16,837 bases of DNA, taken from positions 7,334 to 24,170 of the forward strand of contig JAJBTR010000098.1 of the NCBI GenBank assembly GCA_020860745.1, written 5' to 3'. This stretch comes from Lachnospiraceae bacterium (lineage in GTDB: Bacteria > Bacillota > Clostridia > Lachnospirales > Lachnospiraceae). The translations under genes were made by a program, and so were the position numbers. Positions 1 to 7,713 of the stretch are shown in pieces. Position 1 is the stretch's first letter; each line of letters starts with the position of its first letter. The notes beneath the pieces were generated by a model. It had not been told where the DNA came from and ran no database searches. It saw nothing but the letters and a program-made list of their open reading frames with translations.

Positions 1-44
1 TCTTTCTATTTTGATAAATTTTTCGAAATCCGCTCCTGCTGCAC

Positions 45-73
45 TTGCGGCTCTCCCTAAATAATGATAAGAT
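45..73 (+). promoter_or_regulatory. Candidate sigma-A-type promoter for the plus-strand HTH gene
   Basis: TTGCGG at 45-50 and TAAGAT at 68-73 are separated by exactly 17 bases, in an AT-rich stretch about 45 bases before the start codon of the gene at 118. The -35 matches the consensus at three of six positions and the -10 at four of six, so this is a weak by-eye assignment. Confidence 0.3.
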
Positions 74-103
74 AAAAACATCTGTAATGCTTACGATGTA
101 CGC

Positions 104-110
104 AGGAGGA
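104..110 (+). promoter_or_regulatory. Strong ribosome binding site that selects a TTG start
   Basis: AGGAGGA lies seven bases before the TTG at 118-120. An ATG at 111-113 directly after it is too close and is out of frame with the long reading frame, so TTG is the best start. Confidence 0.7.
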
Positions 111-117
111 ATGATTC

Positions 118-1227
118 TTGGAAATACAACTGACTTATAGGGCTGCAGCGGAATACGATCACCTGCGTTTAGGAAGCATGACACCCGCCATGGCCGCAGA
201 ATATCTGCAGGGTGGAAATATCCTGCTCCGCACATTTTCAGAATCTCTGAGAGAGCAATACCCTTACCCGGATCTTAAGATGCGGCTGATTAACAGCTTT
301 CGCGCCTATGAGCCGGGCGCCTCCGCCGCCTCCGTTACAAAAAAAGTCCAGAACTGGCTGACCGGAAAAAATCAGCCCTCCAGCCGGGAGGACGTCTTTC
401 GCATTGCTTTTGCTCTGGATCTGACGGAAGCACAGACGAATTTTCTCCTGGGTCAATGTACAGATTACGGCATCCACTACCGGGATGGGCGCGATGTCAT
501 CTATGCATGGTTTCTCAGGAATGACTATGGCTATGAGGATGCCAGGAATTTTTTCGATTCTCTTCCGGACGTTCCTTACCTGCTGGAATTCCCGCAATAC
601 ACAGATTCGCACATCACAAAACATCTTCAGAATGATTTCCATGCGGTGCATTCTCTTGAGGAACTGCGACAGACGTATATCCGGAATCTTCCCAGCTTCG
701 GTGCGCTCCATGTGCGCGCGTATCAATATTTTGAAAAATATCTCTGTCAGCTGATTCACCCGGATACCGGATGGGAAAGCGTTACCGAGGAAGACTATTC
801 TCTGGAATCTGTCATGGAACAGTACCTCTCCCTCCAGATGCCTTTCCGCAGGAACCGTACACGGTATTCGGTGACGCAAAAGCTTCTGAAACAAAACTGG
901 CCCAATGCGACGGCGTTAAAAAATATCCGTGCGCATCGGGCCGATGTTCCCCGTAAGCTTCTGCTGATTCTCTATGTAGTTACTGAAAATGTCGTGGACA
1001 ATGATTACAGCGAGCTGGACGAAGATTACCTGTCCATCCAGGATCGTCTGAACAATCACTGGTGGATCCTGAACGCCATCCTGACCGACTGCGGCATGCC
1101 TCTCCTTGATCCGCGCAATATCACCGACTGGCTGGTGCTCTATGCCCTGACAGCCGACGAGGACGAATCCATGAGTGAACGGATGGCCTCCGTCATCGAC
1201 AATCTGTTTCAGGAAGGAGACCAATGA
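118..1227 (+). CDS. XRE-like helix-turn-helix protein, 369 aa, function unknown
   Basis: This is the only plus-strand gene, with a TTG start after a strong AGGAGGA site. Residues about 72-112 resemble an XRE/Cro-type helix-turn-helix: the VQNWLTGKNQPSSRED segment is followed by a helix (VFRIAFALDL), much like the 'WL.G...PS...L..LA.AL' pattern of lambda-repressor-like domains. The other roughly 250 residues are mostly helical, rich in aromatic and charged residues, with no recognisable catalytic motif, signal peptide or membrane helix. The gene ends five bases from the last stop of the opposing operon, so the two transcription units converge with almost no space for a terminator. A regulator or sensor of the kinase/phosphatase operon is possible from position alone; the family is not one I can name. 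That it is coding is firm, the function is not. Confidence 0.85.
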   Translation: MEIQLTYRAAAEYDHLRLGSMTPAMAAEYLQGGNILLRTFSESLREQYPYPDLKMRLINSFRAYEPGASAASVTKKVQNWLTGKNQPSSREDVFRIAFALDLTEAQTNFLLGQCTDYGIHYRDGRDVIYAWFLRNDYGYEDARNFFDSLPDVPYLLEFPQYTDSHITKHLQNDFHAVHSLEELRQTYIRNLPSFGALHVRAYQYFEKYLCQLIHPDTGWESVTEEDYSLESVMEQYLSLQMPFRRNRTRYSVTQKLLKQNWPNATALKNIRAHRADVPRKLLLILYVVTENVVDNDYSELDEDYLSIQDRLNNHWWILNAILTDCGMPLLDPRNITDWLVLYALTADEDESMSERMASVIDNLFQEGDQ

Positions 1228-1232
1228 TATCG

Positions 1233-1969
1233 TCAGCGATTCCTTCTGAATCTTCTTCTCATCAGACGGCGCTTCTTTTTGCCGGACGGCGGTTCTTCCA
1301 ACGGTGGCGCCGCATATAATTCAAACCCTTCCGGCGGCGGTCCCGCATACACGCACAGCGGCCCTTCATCCACGTCCAACCTCGGCGGCGCAGGATATAT
1401 GTTCAGATACAAAGCAGCATAAAATTCCTCCATCGACTGACACCGGCGAGCGGGATTCACTGCCATGCCTTTCAAAAGTATTTTCTGCTGTTCCGGTGTG
1501 ATATCTACCCCCAGATCACGCGGGGAAATCAGTTCGTCATGCAGTACCCGGTCCAGTGCCCGCGGCGGTTTCTTCCCGGTCAGACAACAGTAAATCGTCG
1601 CGGAGAGAGCGTAGACATCCGTCCACGGTCCCTGTCCTCTTCCCTGATATTGTTCAATAGGAGCAAAAGCATTCCTCAAAACAACAGGAAATTCTTCCTT
1701 TTTTCCCTCTCCTCCCTGGCACGCCCGAAATTCAGCAAACAGACCTTTTCGGCCTCCAACACCAGATTTTCCGGGCAGATATCACCATGTATCAGCCCGG
1801 CCTCATGCGCTGCGGTGAGCACATCGAACAGGGACTCGATCAGATCAAACAGTTCCTCAGGCGGGATCCGGCCGCCCCGCTTCTCCGCCAGCTCCGTAAA
1901 ACTCATCCCTTCTACCTGTTCCGATGGCTTATATACATTTTTATATGTCTCAAAAAATTCCTTTTTCAC
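1233..1969 (-). pseudogene. Degenerate Ser/Thr kinase remnant, frameshifted, N-lobe missing
   Basis: Two overlapping frames (1969-1676 and 1679-1233) together align without gaps to the C-lobe of the kinase at 5314-6465. The break lies in a run of six A on the sense strand (1699-1704 on the plus strand). Adding one A restores a continuous 245-codon frame in which exactly eight residues separate the RARE and PVVLRN segments, as in the intact paralogue (CARE to TVALKQ). Several features argue against activity: the whole N-lobe with P-loop and ATP-binding Lys is absent, HRD reads HGD, and DFG reads NFG. Homology begins at FFE, right at the junction with the radical SAM gene, whose TGA overlaps the GTG start (GTGA). 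The end is a basic KKKRRLMRRRFRRNR tail resembling the juxtamembrane segments of the sister kinases, but no membrane helix follows. It is probably a truncated tandem duplicate; a pseudokinase rescued by slippage is less likely. Confidence 0.8.
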
Positions 1970-3012
1970 TTTGAGCCCTCATCCTTTCGCCTCATCACCC
2001 TGGCACAGCCCGGCGATTCATACAGCTTTCCGTGAACAAAATAATTATAGGAGCGGCAGCCTCCGGCACAATATTTCCCAAACGCACAGGCCGCACACGC
2101 TCCGGTCAGCATCTCCGCCTGAAATTTCCGATTATAGGAAAAGGCATCCGGCGACTCCCAGATCTCCCTCAGAGACATTTTCCGAAGATTCCCCTCGGTA
2201 AAGCGGTCACTGTACATCGACTCGCAGCCGCGCACATTTCCCACACTGTCAATCCCGACGGAAGTAAGCCCGGCGCTGCATCCATGAAAACAGGATCTGC
2301 CGCGGCTTCCCCGCAGGATTTTCTCCTCTTTCGTGTAATACCCGATATTATCCGCGGCTATCATACGAAAAGGCGCTTCTTCTCTGTGATCCGCTATAAA
2401 ACGAATCACCTCCGCCTGTTCAAAACGAAAATCCACCGCTCCGTTCCCGGCATTCCCCATGGGAGAACACGCCTGAAGCTGCCAGGCGAAAATCGGAAAC
2501 TCCTGCAGTATCCCATACATTTCTTCCAGCCGCGTCACATTCCCGGCGTTCAGCGTGGTGATCACGGAAACCGGGATATCCTGTTCGGTCAGCACCCGGA
2601 TCGCAGACAGCGCACGCGCAAAGCTTCCCTTTTGCCGATACTGATCATGCAATTGTTCCGGTCCGTCCAGAGAGACAGCTACAGACTCAACATTTACCCT
2701 CTTTAACTGACTGACGACCTTATCTGTAAACAGAAATCCGTTTGTGATGATCGCGGTGAGAATACCTCTGTCCGTGAGCGCCCTGACAATTCTGGCCCAG
2801 TCTGCCCGCATAAACACTTCCCCGCCGATCAGGGACACCCTGCGGCATCCCAGATCAGCCAGCTGCCCCGCGACATCCAGGCATTCTTTTGTCGTCAGCT
2901 CGCCCGTCCGTGCCTTTCCACCCCCGGAGCCGCAATGCACACAGGAAAAGCAGCAGGCAAGCGTAATCTCCCAGACGCAATTTTGCAAACGCCAGCTCTT
3001 TTCGACGTCCAT
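1966..3012 (-). CDS. Radical SAM/SPASM domain protein
   Basis: A 348-residue enzyme with the radical SAM cluster motif CxxxCxxC at C20, C24 and C27 (ACCFSCVHC), a GGE motif at 63-65 and the SLDGP strand at 114-118. The C-terminal third carries a Cys-rich SPASM-type region (C241, C245, C263, C306, C309, C315, C319, C336) that would hold auxiliary iron-sulfur clusters. Known SPASM proteins include anaerobic sulfatase maturases and RiPP-peptide modifying enzymes, which use SAM to make a deoxyadenosyl radical in the cytoplasm. The substrate here cannot be read from the sequence. The ATG follows GGAGG at 3023-3019 with a six-base gap, and the gene starts 12 bases after the stop of the beta-helix ectodomain, so co-expression with it is likely. 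Its TGA overlaps the GTG of the kinase remnant. No obvious RiPP precursor lies beside it. Confidence 0.9.
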   Translation of the reverse strand: MDVEKSWRLQNCVWEITLACCFSCVHCGSGGGKARTGELTTKECLDVAGQLADLGCRRVSLIGGEVFMRADWARIVRALTDRGILTAIITNGFLFTDKVVSQLKRVNVESVAVSLDGPEQLHDQYRQKGSFARALSAIRVLTEQDIPVSVITTLNAGNVTRLEEMYGILQEFPIFAWQLQACSPMGNAGNGAVDFRFEQAEVIRFIADHREEAPFRMIAADNIGYYTKEEKILRGSRGRSCFHGCSAGLTSVGIDSVGNVRGCESMYSDRFTEGNLRKMSLREIWESPDAFSYNRKFQAEMLTGACAACAFGKYCAGGCRSYNYFVHGKLYESPGCARVMRRKDEGSK

Positions 3013-3024
3013 ACCAATCCTCCG

Positions 3025-5235
3025 TCAATCCCAGTACGTCCCGGCTTTTGCCGCGCTGCCCGTAAAGACGCCGCTGTTCATGGTGACAACCTCCGGCTCA
3101 CCCTCCGTGTCCAGGTAAAGCTCGCCCTGATTGTCCAGCGAGCCGGTCACTACCAGCCCCCGCTCCTCATCAGAGTTATATCTGGCATACAGGACTCCAT
3201 AGTTGGCAAAACTGCCGGAAACGATCATATTCGCGTCGGCGTCCAGATTCATCTCCCCGTAATTTTGTACCGCGCACCGCATCTCAATGGTATAGATCCA
3301 GTGGTTGCTGCATACATCAACCTCACCATAGTTTATCAGCTCCGTATCTCCGTCCATATAGATATCTCCGGCGTGGGTCGTGGCAAGGACTCCGCCTTCG
3401 GCAACGGTCACCGTACAACCTGACAGGCTCAGCTCCCCACAAATATTCAGGGATCCGCCAGTCTCAACGGAAATATCCACACCCGTCCAATATGCATCAG
3501 TCAACAGCACAAAATTTCCATCGCTCCCGACCGTCAGGGAATTTCCGATCGTACGGCTGCCGTAAAGGGAGGCGAGCAGCATTCCCTCATTCTCCACTGT
3601 CACATCCGCAAAGTCAAAATCATCCATGCAGGCCACTGACGCACCTTCGGACACGGCAAGGCTGCCGCCGCCCAGCAATCCGTGAGAGATAATACCGCCG
3701 TTTCCGGCGACGCTTAAGCATCCCTCCACCGTCAGACCGCCGTAATTTACCACCATCTTATTCACGGTCAGGTCGCCGGACGCCTCAATTTCCGCATCGA
3801 TCACAATCAGGTCTACGGAACCGTCGGCAAGGGCGCGCTCCAGCTCTTCCTGTGTCGTCACATACTCCCCGTCATAATCCGTGGCGCAGATTGTACGCGT
3901 AGTGACGTTGTCAAACGGAACCGTATCCTCGGAAGAGTAAGCCAGAATGCCCGGACCGCCGATCCTGCTTCCTGATGCCGCCGTGATCAGTGAAGCCGGG
4001 GCTGCGGAATCAATCAGACCACCGTTCGAAACCTCTGCGGTGGATGCGGTCAGCGACAGCGTACCAAAGTTTTCAATGATACCGCTGTTTTCAACAGACG
4101 CATAGTCGCCGATCTCAATCGTACCGGCATTGACGAAACGATAATTTGAGGACAGATAGGTTTCCCCGCCGCTTCGTCCCTCCAGGGTCAGCGTACCATA
4201 ATTAAATAACCCGTTATCCCGGAAATCAAAGAACCAGTTATTCTCTCCGTCACCAAAAACTGCCGTCCCCAGATTAATAAAATCACCGTCAAACGCCGAA
4301 GCAGTCTCCGGCTCCAGTTCTCCTATGTTTATAAAGTTACCATCTCCACTATAATCAAGACTTCCTGACATTGATCCGTAGTTCACAATAGTGAAAAAGT
4401 CATCGCTTTGACCGGCGGATAAACACAATGTCATGCTCCCGCGGTTCACCAGAATACTGCCGTCCACACACCACCCCCCGGCGTCATACGTCTTGTCAGA
4501 CGATGTGACAGACGCGCCCTCCTCGATCAAAACAGGGACTGACTGGATAATGATTTCATCCTCCGAGAAAATAATCTCGCTTCCGGAGGTAACGCGCACC
4601 GCCTCCGTGTCCGGATCATCCAATGCACTGCGGAGAGCTTCCTCTGTGGAGACCTCAACCGCATTGGCAAAAGCCGTCTCCTCAGAAAAAACCAGATAAG
4701 CTTCACTGTCTGCCGCTTCCAGCGAATCCTGACCGTAAAGATCAAGGCTCGCCCCACTCTCCAACACCAGATCATCTTCCTGCTCCACCCAGAGTTTCCA
4801 GAGATTCAGAATACCGCCATCCTCAACGTACACAGACCCGCCGGCAATGCGAAGGAAACCCTGATCAACACTCAGGTCACCCTGGATATCCACAATTCCT
4901 CCATCAACCACAACGATCGCCTGTGCAGATGTCAGCTGCTGATTCGACGGAATGAGAATCGGCTTGGAAATCTGCAGAATTCCATCAGAGATGTAAATAT
5001 CAGCATCCTCCGACAGAATAATCGCCGATACATCATCCGCATCCATCGCCTCACGAAGTTCCTCCTCGTTCGTCACTTCTCCGGCCTCTGCAAAAATCGC
5101 CTCCAGATCATCCGCTGAGACCCGGGATATCCCGTCCGTTCCATTATCTGTTGTATTCCCGGTCTCTTCTGTCTCTTTTGTATTTTCCTTTGAAGAATAC
5201 CATACCCCAAGGCCGACGACCGCGGCCGCAATCAC
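3025..5235 (-). CDS. Membrane-anchored beta-helix-like ectodomain, split from its kinase by an in-frame TAG
   Basis: The 736 residues from a GTG at 5235 begin inside a membrane helix; the same frame upstream reads RKKRYVLIVVLC before it and runs open back to the TAG that ends the kinase (5316-5314). No Shine-Dalgarno site precedes the GTG and no ATG or TTG lies in frame between TAG and GTG, so an independent start is doubtful. After the helix comes an acidic Thr/Glu linker (about 14-37) and then a long repetitive region of short strands with Gly, Asn and Ser turns (patterns such as NYGEMNLDA, NYGVLYA, NQGELYLDT), as in right-handed parallel beta-helices. Three cap-like helices punctuate it: TNEEELREAM (55), STEEALRSAL (196) and TTQEELERAL (460). 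Topology predicts the ectodomain outside the cell, as adhesin or ligand sensor. The ancestral gene was probably one receptor kinase of about 1,146 codons (6465 to 3025). Confidence 0.75.
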   Translation of the reverse strand: MIAAAVVGLGVWYSSKENTKETEETGNTTDNGTDGISRVSADDLEAIFAEAGEVTNEEELREAMDADDVSAIILSEDADIYISDGILQISKPILIPSNQQLTSAQAIVVVDGGIVDIQGDLSVDQGFLRIAGGSVYVEDGGILNLWKLWVEQEDDLVLESGASLDLYGQDSLEAADSEAYLVFSEETAFANAVEVSTEEALRSALDDPDTEAVRVTSGSEIIFSEDEIIIQSVPVLIEEGASVTSSDKTYDAGGWCVDGSILVNRGSMTLCLSAGQSDDFFTIVNYGSMSGSLDYSGDGNFINIGELEPETASAFDGDFINLGTAVFGDGENNWFFDFRDNGLFNYGTLTLEGRSGGETYLSSNYRFVNAGTIEIGDYASVENSGIIENFGTLSLTASTAEVSNGGLIDSAAPASLITAASGSRIGGPGILAYSSEDTVPFDNVTTRTICATDYDGEYVTTQEELERALADGSVDLIVIDAEIEASGDLTVNKMVVNYGGLTVEGCLSVAGNGGIISHGLLGGGSLAVSEGASVACMDDFDFADVTVENEGMLLASLYGSRTIGNSLTVGSDGNFVLLTDAYWTGVDISVETGGSLNICGELSLSGCTVTVAEGGVLATTHAGDIYMDGDTELINYGEVDVCSNHWIYTIEMRCAVQNYGEMNLDADANMIVSGSFANYGVLYARYNSDEERGLVVTGSLDNQGELYLDTEGEPEVVTMNSGVFTGSAAKAGTYWD

Positions 5236-5313
5236 ACAGAGAACAACAATCAGAACATACCGTTTTTTCCTGTTCCCGACATTTTGTGTTTTATCATTCC
5301 GCCCGCCATCTTC

Positions 5314-5316
5314 CTA
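5314..5316 (-). other. In-frame amber stop inside an ancestral receptor-kinase frame
   Basis: The kinase ends ...DTDEDT-TAG, and the same frame continues E-D-G-G-R-N-D-K-T-Q-N-V-G-N-R-K-K-R into the membrane helix with no other stop until 3025. One base change (for example GAG to TAG) would explain it. TAG acts as a normal stop elsewhere in the window: at 6498-6496 it ends the neighbouring kinase just after its membrane helix, with the next gene's ribosome binding site close behind. General TAG recoding is therefore unlikely. Confidence 0.85.
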
Positions 5317-6465
5317 CGTATCTTCATCTGTGTCGGCTTCCGTACCGATATAGGTTGCCGTCCGGTCAATAACCTCCCCATCCACTGCAACCTTCGTATC
5401 GGTATCCTCTTCCTCTTTCGGCTCTGTGTTCTCCTCTGAAGATTCCGCATCATCCCCCGGAGCTTCCTCTGTCGTATACAACCCTCCGTATAACTCCTCC
5501 ACAGAACGATATCGCTTCCCGGGGTTTACCGCCATACCCTTCAGCAGCGCTTTCTGTTGCGCCGGTGTGATATCGACCCCCAGATCACGCGGGGGAATCA
5601 GCTCGTCGTGTAGCGTCCGGTCCAATGCCTGAGGCGGTTTATTCCCGGTCAGACAGTAGTAGATTGTCGCAGAGAGAGCATAGACGTCCGTCCACGGTCC
5701 CTGCCCTTTTCCCTGATATTGCTCGATCGGCCCATATCCCTGTTTCAGGGCGACTGTCATCGTTTCCATCCCCGTCGCCGCCTCTCTGGCGCAGCCGAAA
5801 TCCAGAAGACGGATCATGCCGTCCTCCAGCATCAGGTTATCCGGGCTGATGTCCCGGTGTAAAAGACCGGCCTTATGAACCGTGCCGAGCGCGCCGAAAA
5901 GCGGCTTAACCAGCGAAAACAGCTCGTCCGGCGGTATTTTTCCGCCCCGCTGCTTTACCAGTTCCATGAAATTCGTCCCGTCCACATACTCCATGATGAT
6001 GTATGCCGTATTGTTTTTCTCGAAAAAATCCCGCACCATGACGATCTGCGGCTGTTTTTCCATCCGGGCCATTGTCCTGGCTTCATAGAGAAACTTTTTT
6101 ATGCCTTTCTCGTAATCGACCGTGGCGGAATTCGTATTGCGCATCACGGAAAGCGAAGTTCCCACATGACGGGAGACCCGATCCACAGGAAAATACTCCT
6201 TGATGGCGACTTTCATCTCCAGTCGCAGATCGCAGCCGATATATGTGATACCGAAACCGCCTTCCCCCAGAACCCGTCCGACGAGATACCTGCCCATAAG
6301 GACTGTTCCGGGCGGCAAATGATGCGGTGAAGCATGATATGCCCCGTGCGTCAGCCCGCATACCGAACAGACTTCTCCCGGTTCCACGCGATTCATGCAG
6401 TATGGGCAAAATCCGTAATAAATCTCGTTCCCGTTATTAGTATCTGTATGAAAGTTCCCGTCCAT
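5314..6465 (-). CDS. Zinc-ribbon Ser/Thr protein kinase (cytoplasmic half of a split receptor kinase)
   Basis: A 383-residue protein with an N-terminal zinc ribbon (C20, C23, C33, C36), a full protein kinase domain (about 60-330) and an acidic linker. Visible kinase features are the P-loop GEGGFG (67-72), ATP-binding Lys89 in VAIKEYFP, a probable alpha-C Glu128, the catalytic loop HRDISPDN with D205 and N210, DFG at 222-224, a GPIEQY segment in place of APE, and D260 of the F helix. The catalytic-loop Lys usual in HRDLKxxN is Ser, as in its two sister kinases here. It should phosphorylate Ser/Thr on partner proteins in the cytoplasm. The ATG at 6465 follows a good GGAGGAG site. It lies 30 bases after the previous kinase. 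Its frame runs on past TAG into a membrane helix and ectodomain, so it was probably membrane-bound in the ancestor and is soluble as written. Confidence 0.93.
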   Translation of the reverse strand: MDGNFHTDTNNGNEIYYGFCPYCMNRVEPGEVCSVCGLTHGAYHASPHHLPPGTVLMGRYLVGRVLGEGGFGITYIGCDLRLEMKVAIKEYFPVDRVSRHVGTSLSVMRNTNSATVDYEKGIKKFLYEARTMARMEKQPQIVMVRDFFEKNNTAYIIMEYVDGTNFMELVKQRGGKIPPDELFSLVKPLFGALGTVHKAGLLHRDISPDNLMLEDGMIRLLDFGCAREAATGMETMTVALKQGYGPIEQYQGKGQGPWTDVYALSATIYYCLTGNKPPQALDRTLHDELIPPRDLGVDITPAQQKALLKGMAVNPGKRYRSVEELYGGLYTTEEAPGDDAESSEENTEPKEEEDTDTKVAVDGEVIDRTATYIGTEADTDEDT

Positions 6466-6495
6466 CCCAGCAACTCCTCCCTCTTTATTAATGCT

Positions 6496-7698
6496 CTATC
6501 TGATCAGAAAAATCAAGAGCAAAACAACAACAATTATCACAACAATAAGAATGACAGGCCATAAGCGCCGTTTTTTCCCATACACCCCCGACGTATCCAT
6601 TTCCGACGCCGTCTTTCTTTCTGCCTTACGATCTGCGCCGGATATCAGGTCATCTCCGGCACCCGCACCTGTTCCGGATTCCCCGATCGTATTCTGTCCC
6701 TCATCTGTTCCGAATTCATCAATCGTATTGTCTTCCTCATCCGGAGATGAAGCAAAAAACGCTGCGGCAAAATCATCCATCGTCTGAATCCGTTCATTCG
6801 GTTGTATCGCAAGCCCCCGGATAATCGCCTCGTTCTGGCTCCTTGTCAGATCCGAGCCGAATTCCAACGGTGTTTTGAGATACGGATCTTCCAGACGGTC
6901 CACCGCGGACGGCGGAATGACTCCGGTCAAGGCATAGTATATGGTAGCTGCCAACGCATAGACATCCGTATATGTCCCCTGTCCTTTTGTCAGGTACTGT
7001 TCGATAGGTGCAAATCCGTGTTTTAAAAGAACTGTCATGGATTTATCGCCCTCCATGGAACGGGCCGACCCGAAATCAATCAGCTTTAATGTATCATCCG
7101 TCATCCAGAGAATATTGTCCGGACTGATGTCCCGGTGAAGAATCCCCTCCTCATGCAAACCTGCAAGATCCCGAATCAGTGCCGGAAGCTTCGGCAGCAG
7201 ATCGTTTGCCGGAATTTTCCCTCCCATCTCCTGAAGCTTATGAAATAAAGGCACGCCGTCCAGATATTCCATAACCAGATAAGCAGTTCCGCCGGTTTTG
7301 AAGCAGTCTTTCACATGAACAACAGAATCCAACGGTCTGATACCCGCGAGTCTCCTCACTTCTTTAAAGAAGTTATCATATCCTTTCTCAAACTCTTCCT
7401 CCATCCCCGATTTTGCAGATACCGACTGATCCGGATTGCGCAGCGCACAGCGAATGGGAAAATACTCTTTTATAGCGACCCTGACCCCATGCTCCTGTTC
7501 CAGTGCAGTATATGTGACGCCGAACCCTCCCTGTCCTCTCGCACCGCCCAGACGGTAGGAAAGAAGCGTCCCTTCCAGAAGTGTTCCCACTGGCATCTGC
7601 GTTTCCCCGGCTGTCCACGCCAGATTGCCGCCGCAATCAGGGCAGTATCTCGCCTCATCATCATCAACAGGTTTCACACAATACGGACAGTACCTCAT
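6496..7698 (-). CDS. Zinc-ribbon Ser/Thr protein kinase with C-terminal membrane anchor
   Basis: The frame is open from a GTG at 7707, but GGGAGG at 7712-7707 sits eight bases before an ATG at 7698 and overlaps that GTG, so the ATG is the better start and gives 400 residues beginning MRYCPYC. Domains: zinc ribbon (C4, C7, C19, C22), kinase (about 45-315) with RGQGGFG P-loop, Lys77 in VAIKEYFP, HRDISPDN at 188-195, DFG at 208-210 and APIEQY, then an acidic Thr-rich linker with a repeat (NTIDEFGT, NTIGESGT) and a basic GKKRRLW followed by a single membrane helix (about 380-399) ending the protein. This tail anchor places the kinase on the cytoplasmic face of the membrane. The linker threonines are plausible autophosphorylation sites for FHA proteins of the operon. 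It follows the PP2C gene within 15 bases, a common kinase-phosphatase pairing. Confidence 0.92.
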   Translation of the reverse strand: MRYCPYCVKPVDDDEARYCPDCGGNLAWTAGETQMPVGTLLEGTLLSYRLGGARGQGGFGVTYTALEQEHGVRVAIKEYFPIRCALRNPDQSVSAKSGMEEEFEKGYDNFFKEVRRLAGIRPLDSVVHVKDCFKTGGTAYLVMEYLDGVPLFHKLQEMGGKIPANDLLPKLPALIRDLAGLHEEGILHRDISPDNILWMTDDTLKLIDFGSARSMEGDKSMTVLLKHGFAPIEQYLTKGQGTYTDVYALAATIYYALTGVIPPSAVDRLEDPYLKTPLEFGSDLTRSQNEAIIRGLAIQPNERIQTMDDFAAAFFASSPDEEDNTIDEFGTDEGQNTIGESGTGAGAGDDLISGADRKAERKTASEMDTSGVYGKKRRLWPVILIVVIIVVVLLLIFLIR

Positions 7699-7713
7699 CC
7701 GCCACACCTCCCA

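Noticed and set aside
238..894. A 218-codon minus-strand frame opposite the HTH gene
   Set aside because: It is antisense to a well-supported gene with a strong ribosome binding site, and the translation shows no recognisable motif.
1699..1704. Programmed -1 frameshifting at the A6 tract of the kinase remnant
   Set aside because: The A-AAA-AAG heptamer is present, but it is not in the phase required for the upstream frame, and the product would lack an N-lobe, HRD Arg and DFG Asp. Simple loss of one A explains it better.
5314..5316. Genome-wide TAG recoding or pyrrolysine insertion
   Set aside because: TAG at 6498-6496 is a proper stop just after a membrane helix and before the next ribosome binding site, and no pyl-type gene or supporting structure was seen in the window.
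7699..7707. GTG at 7707 as the start of the anchored kinase
   Set aside because: The GGGAGG site overlaps this GTG and is spaced correctly only for the ATG at 7698.
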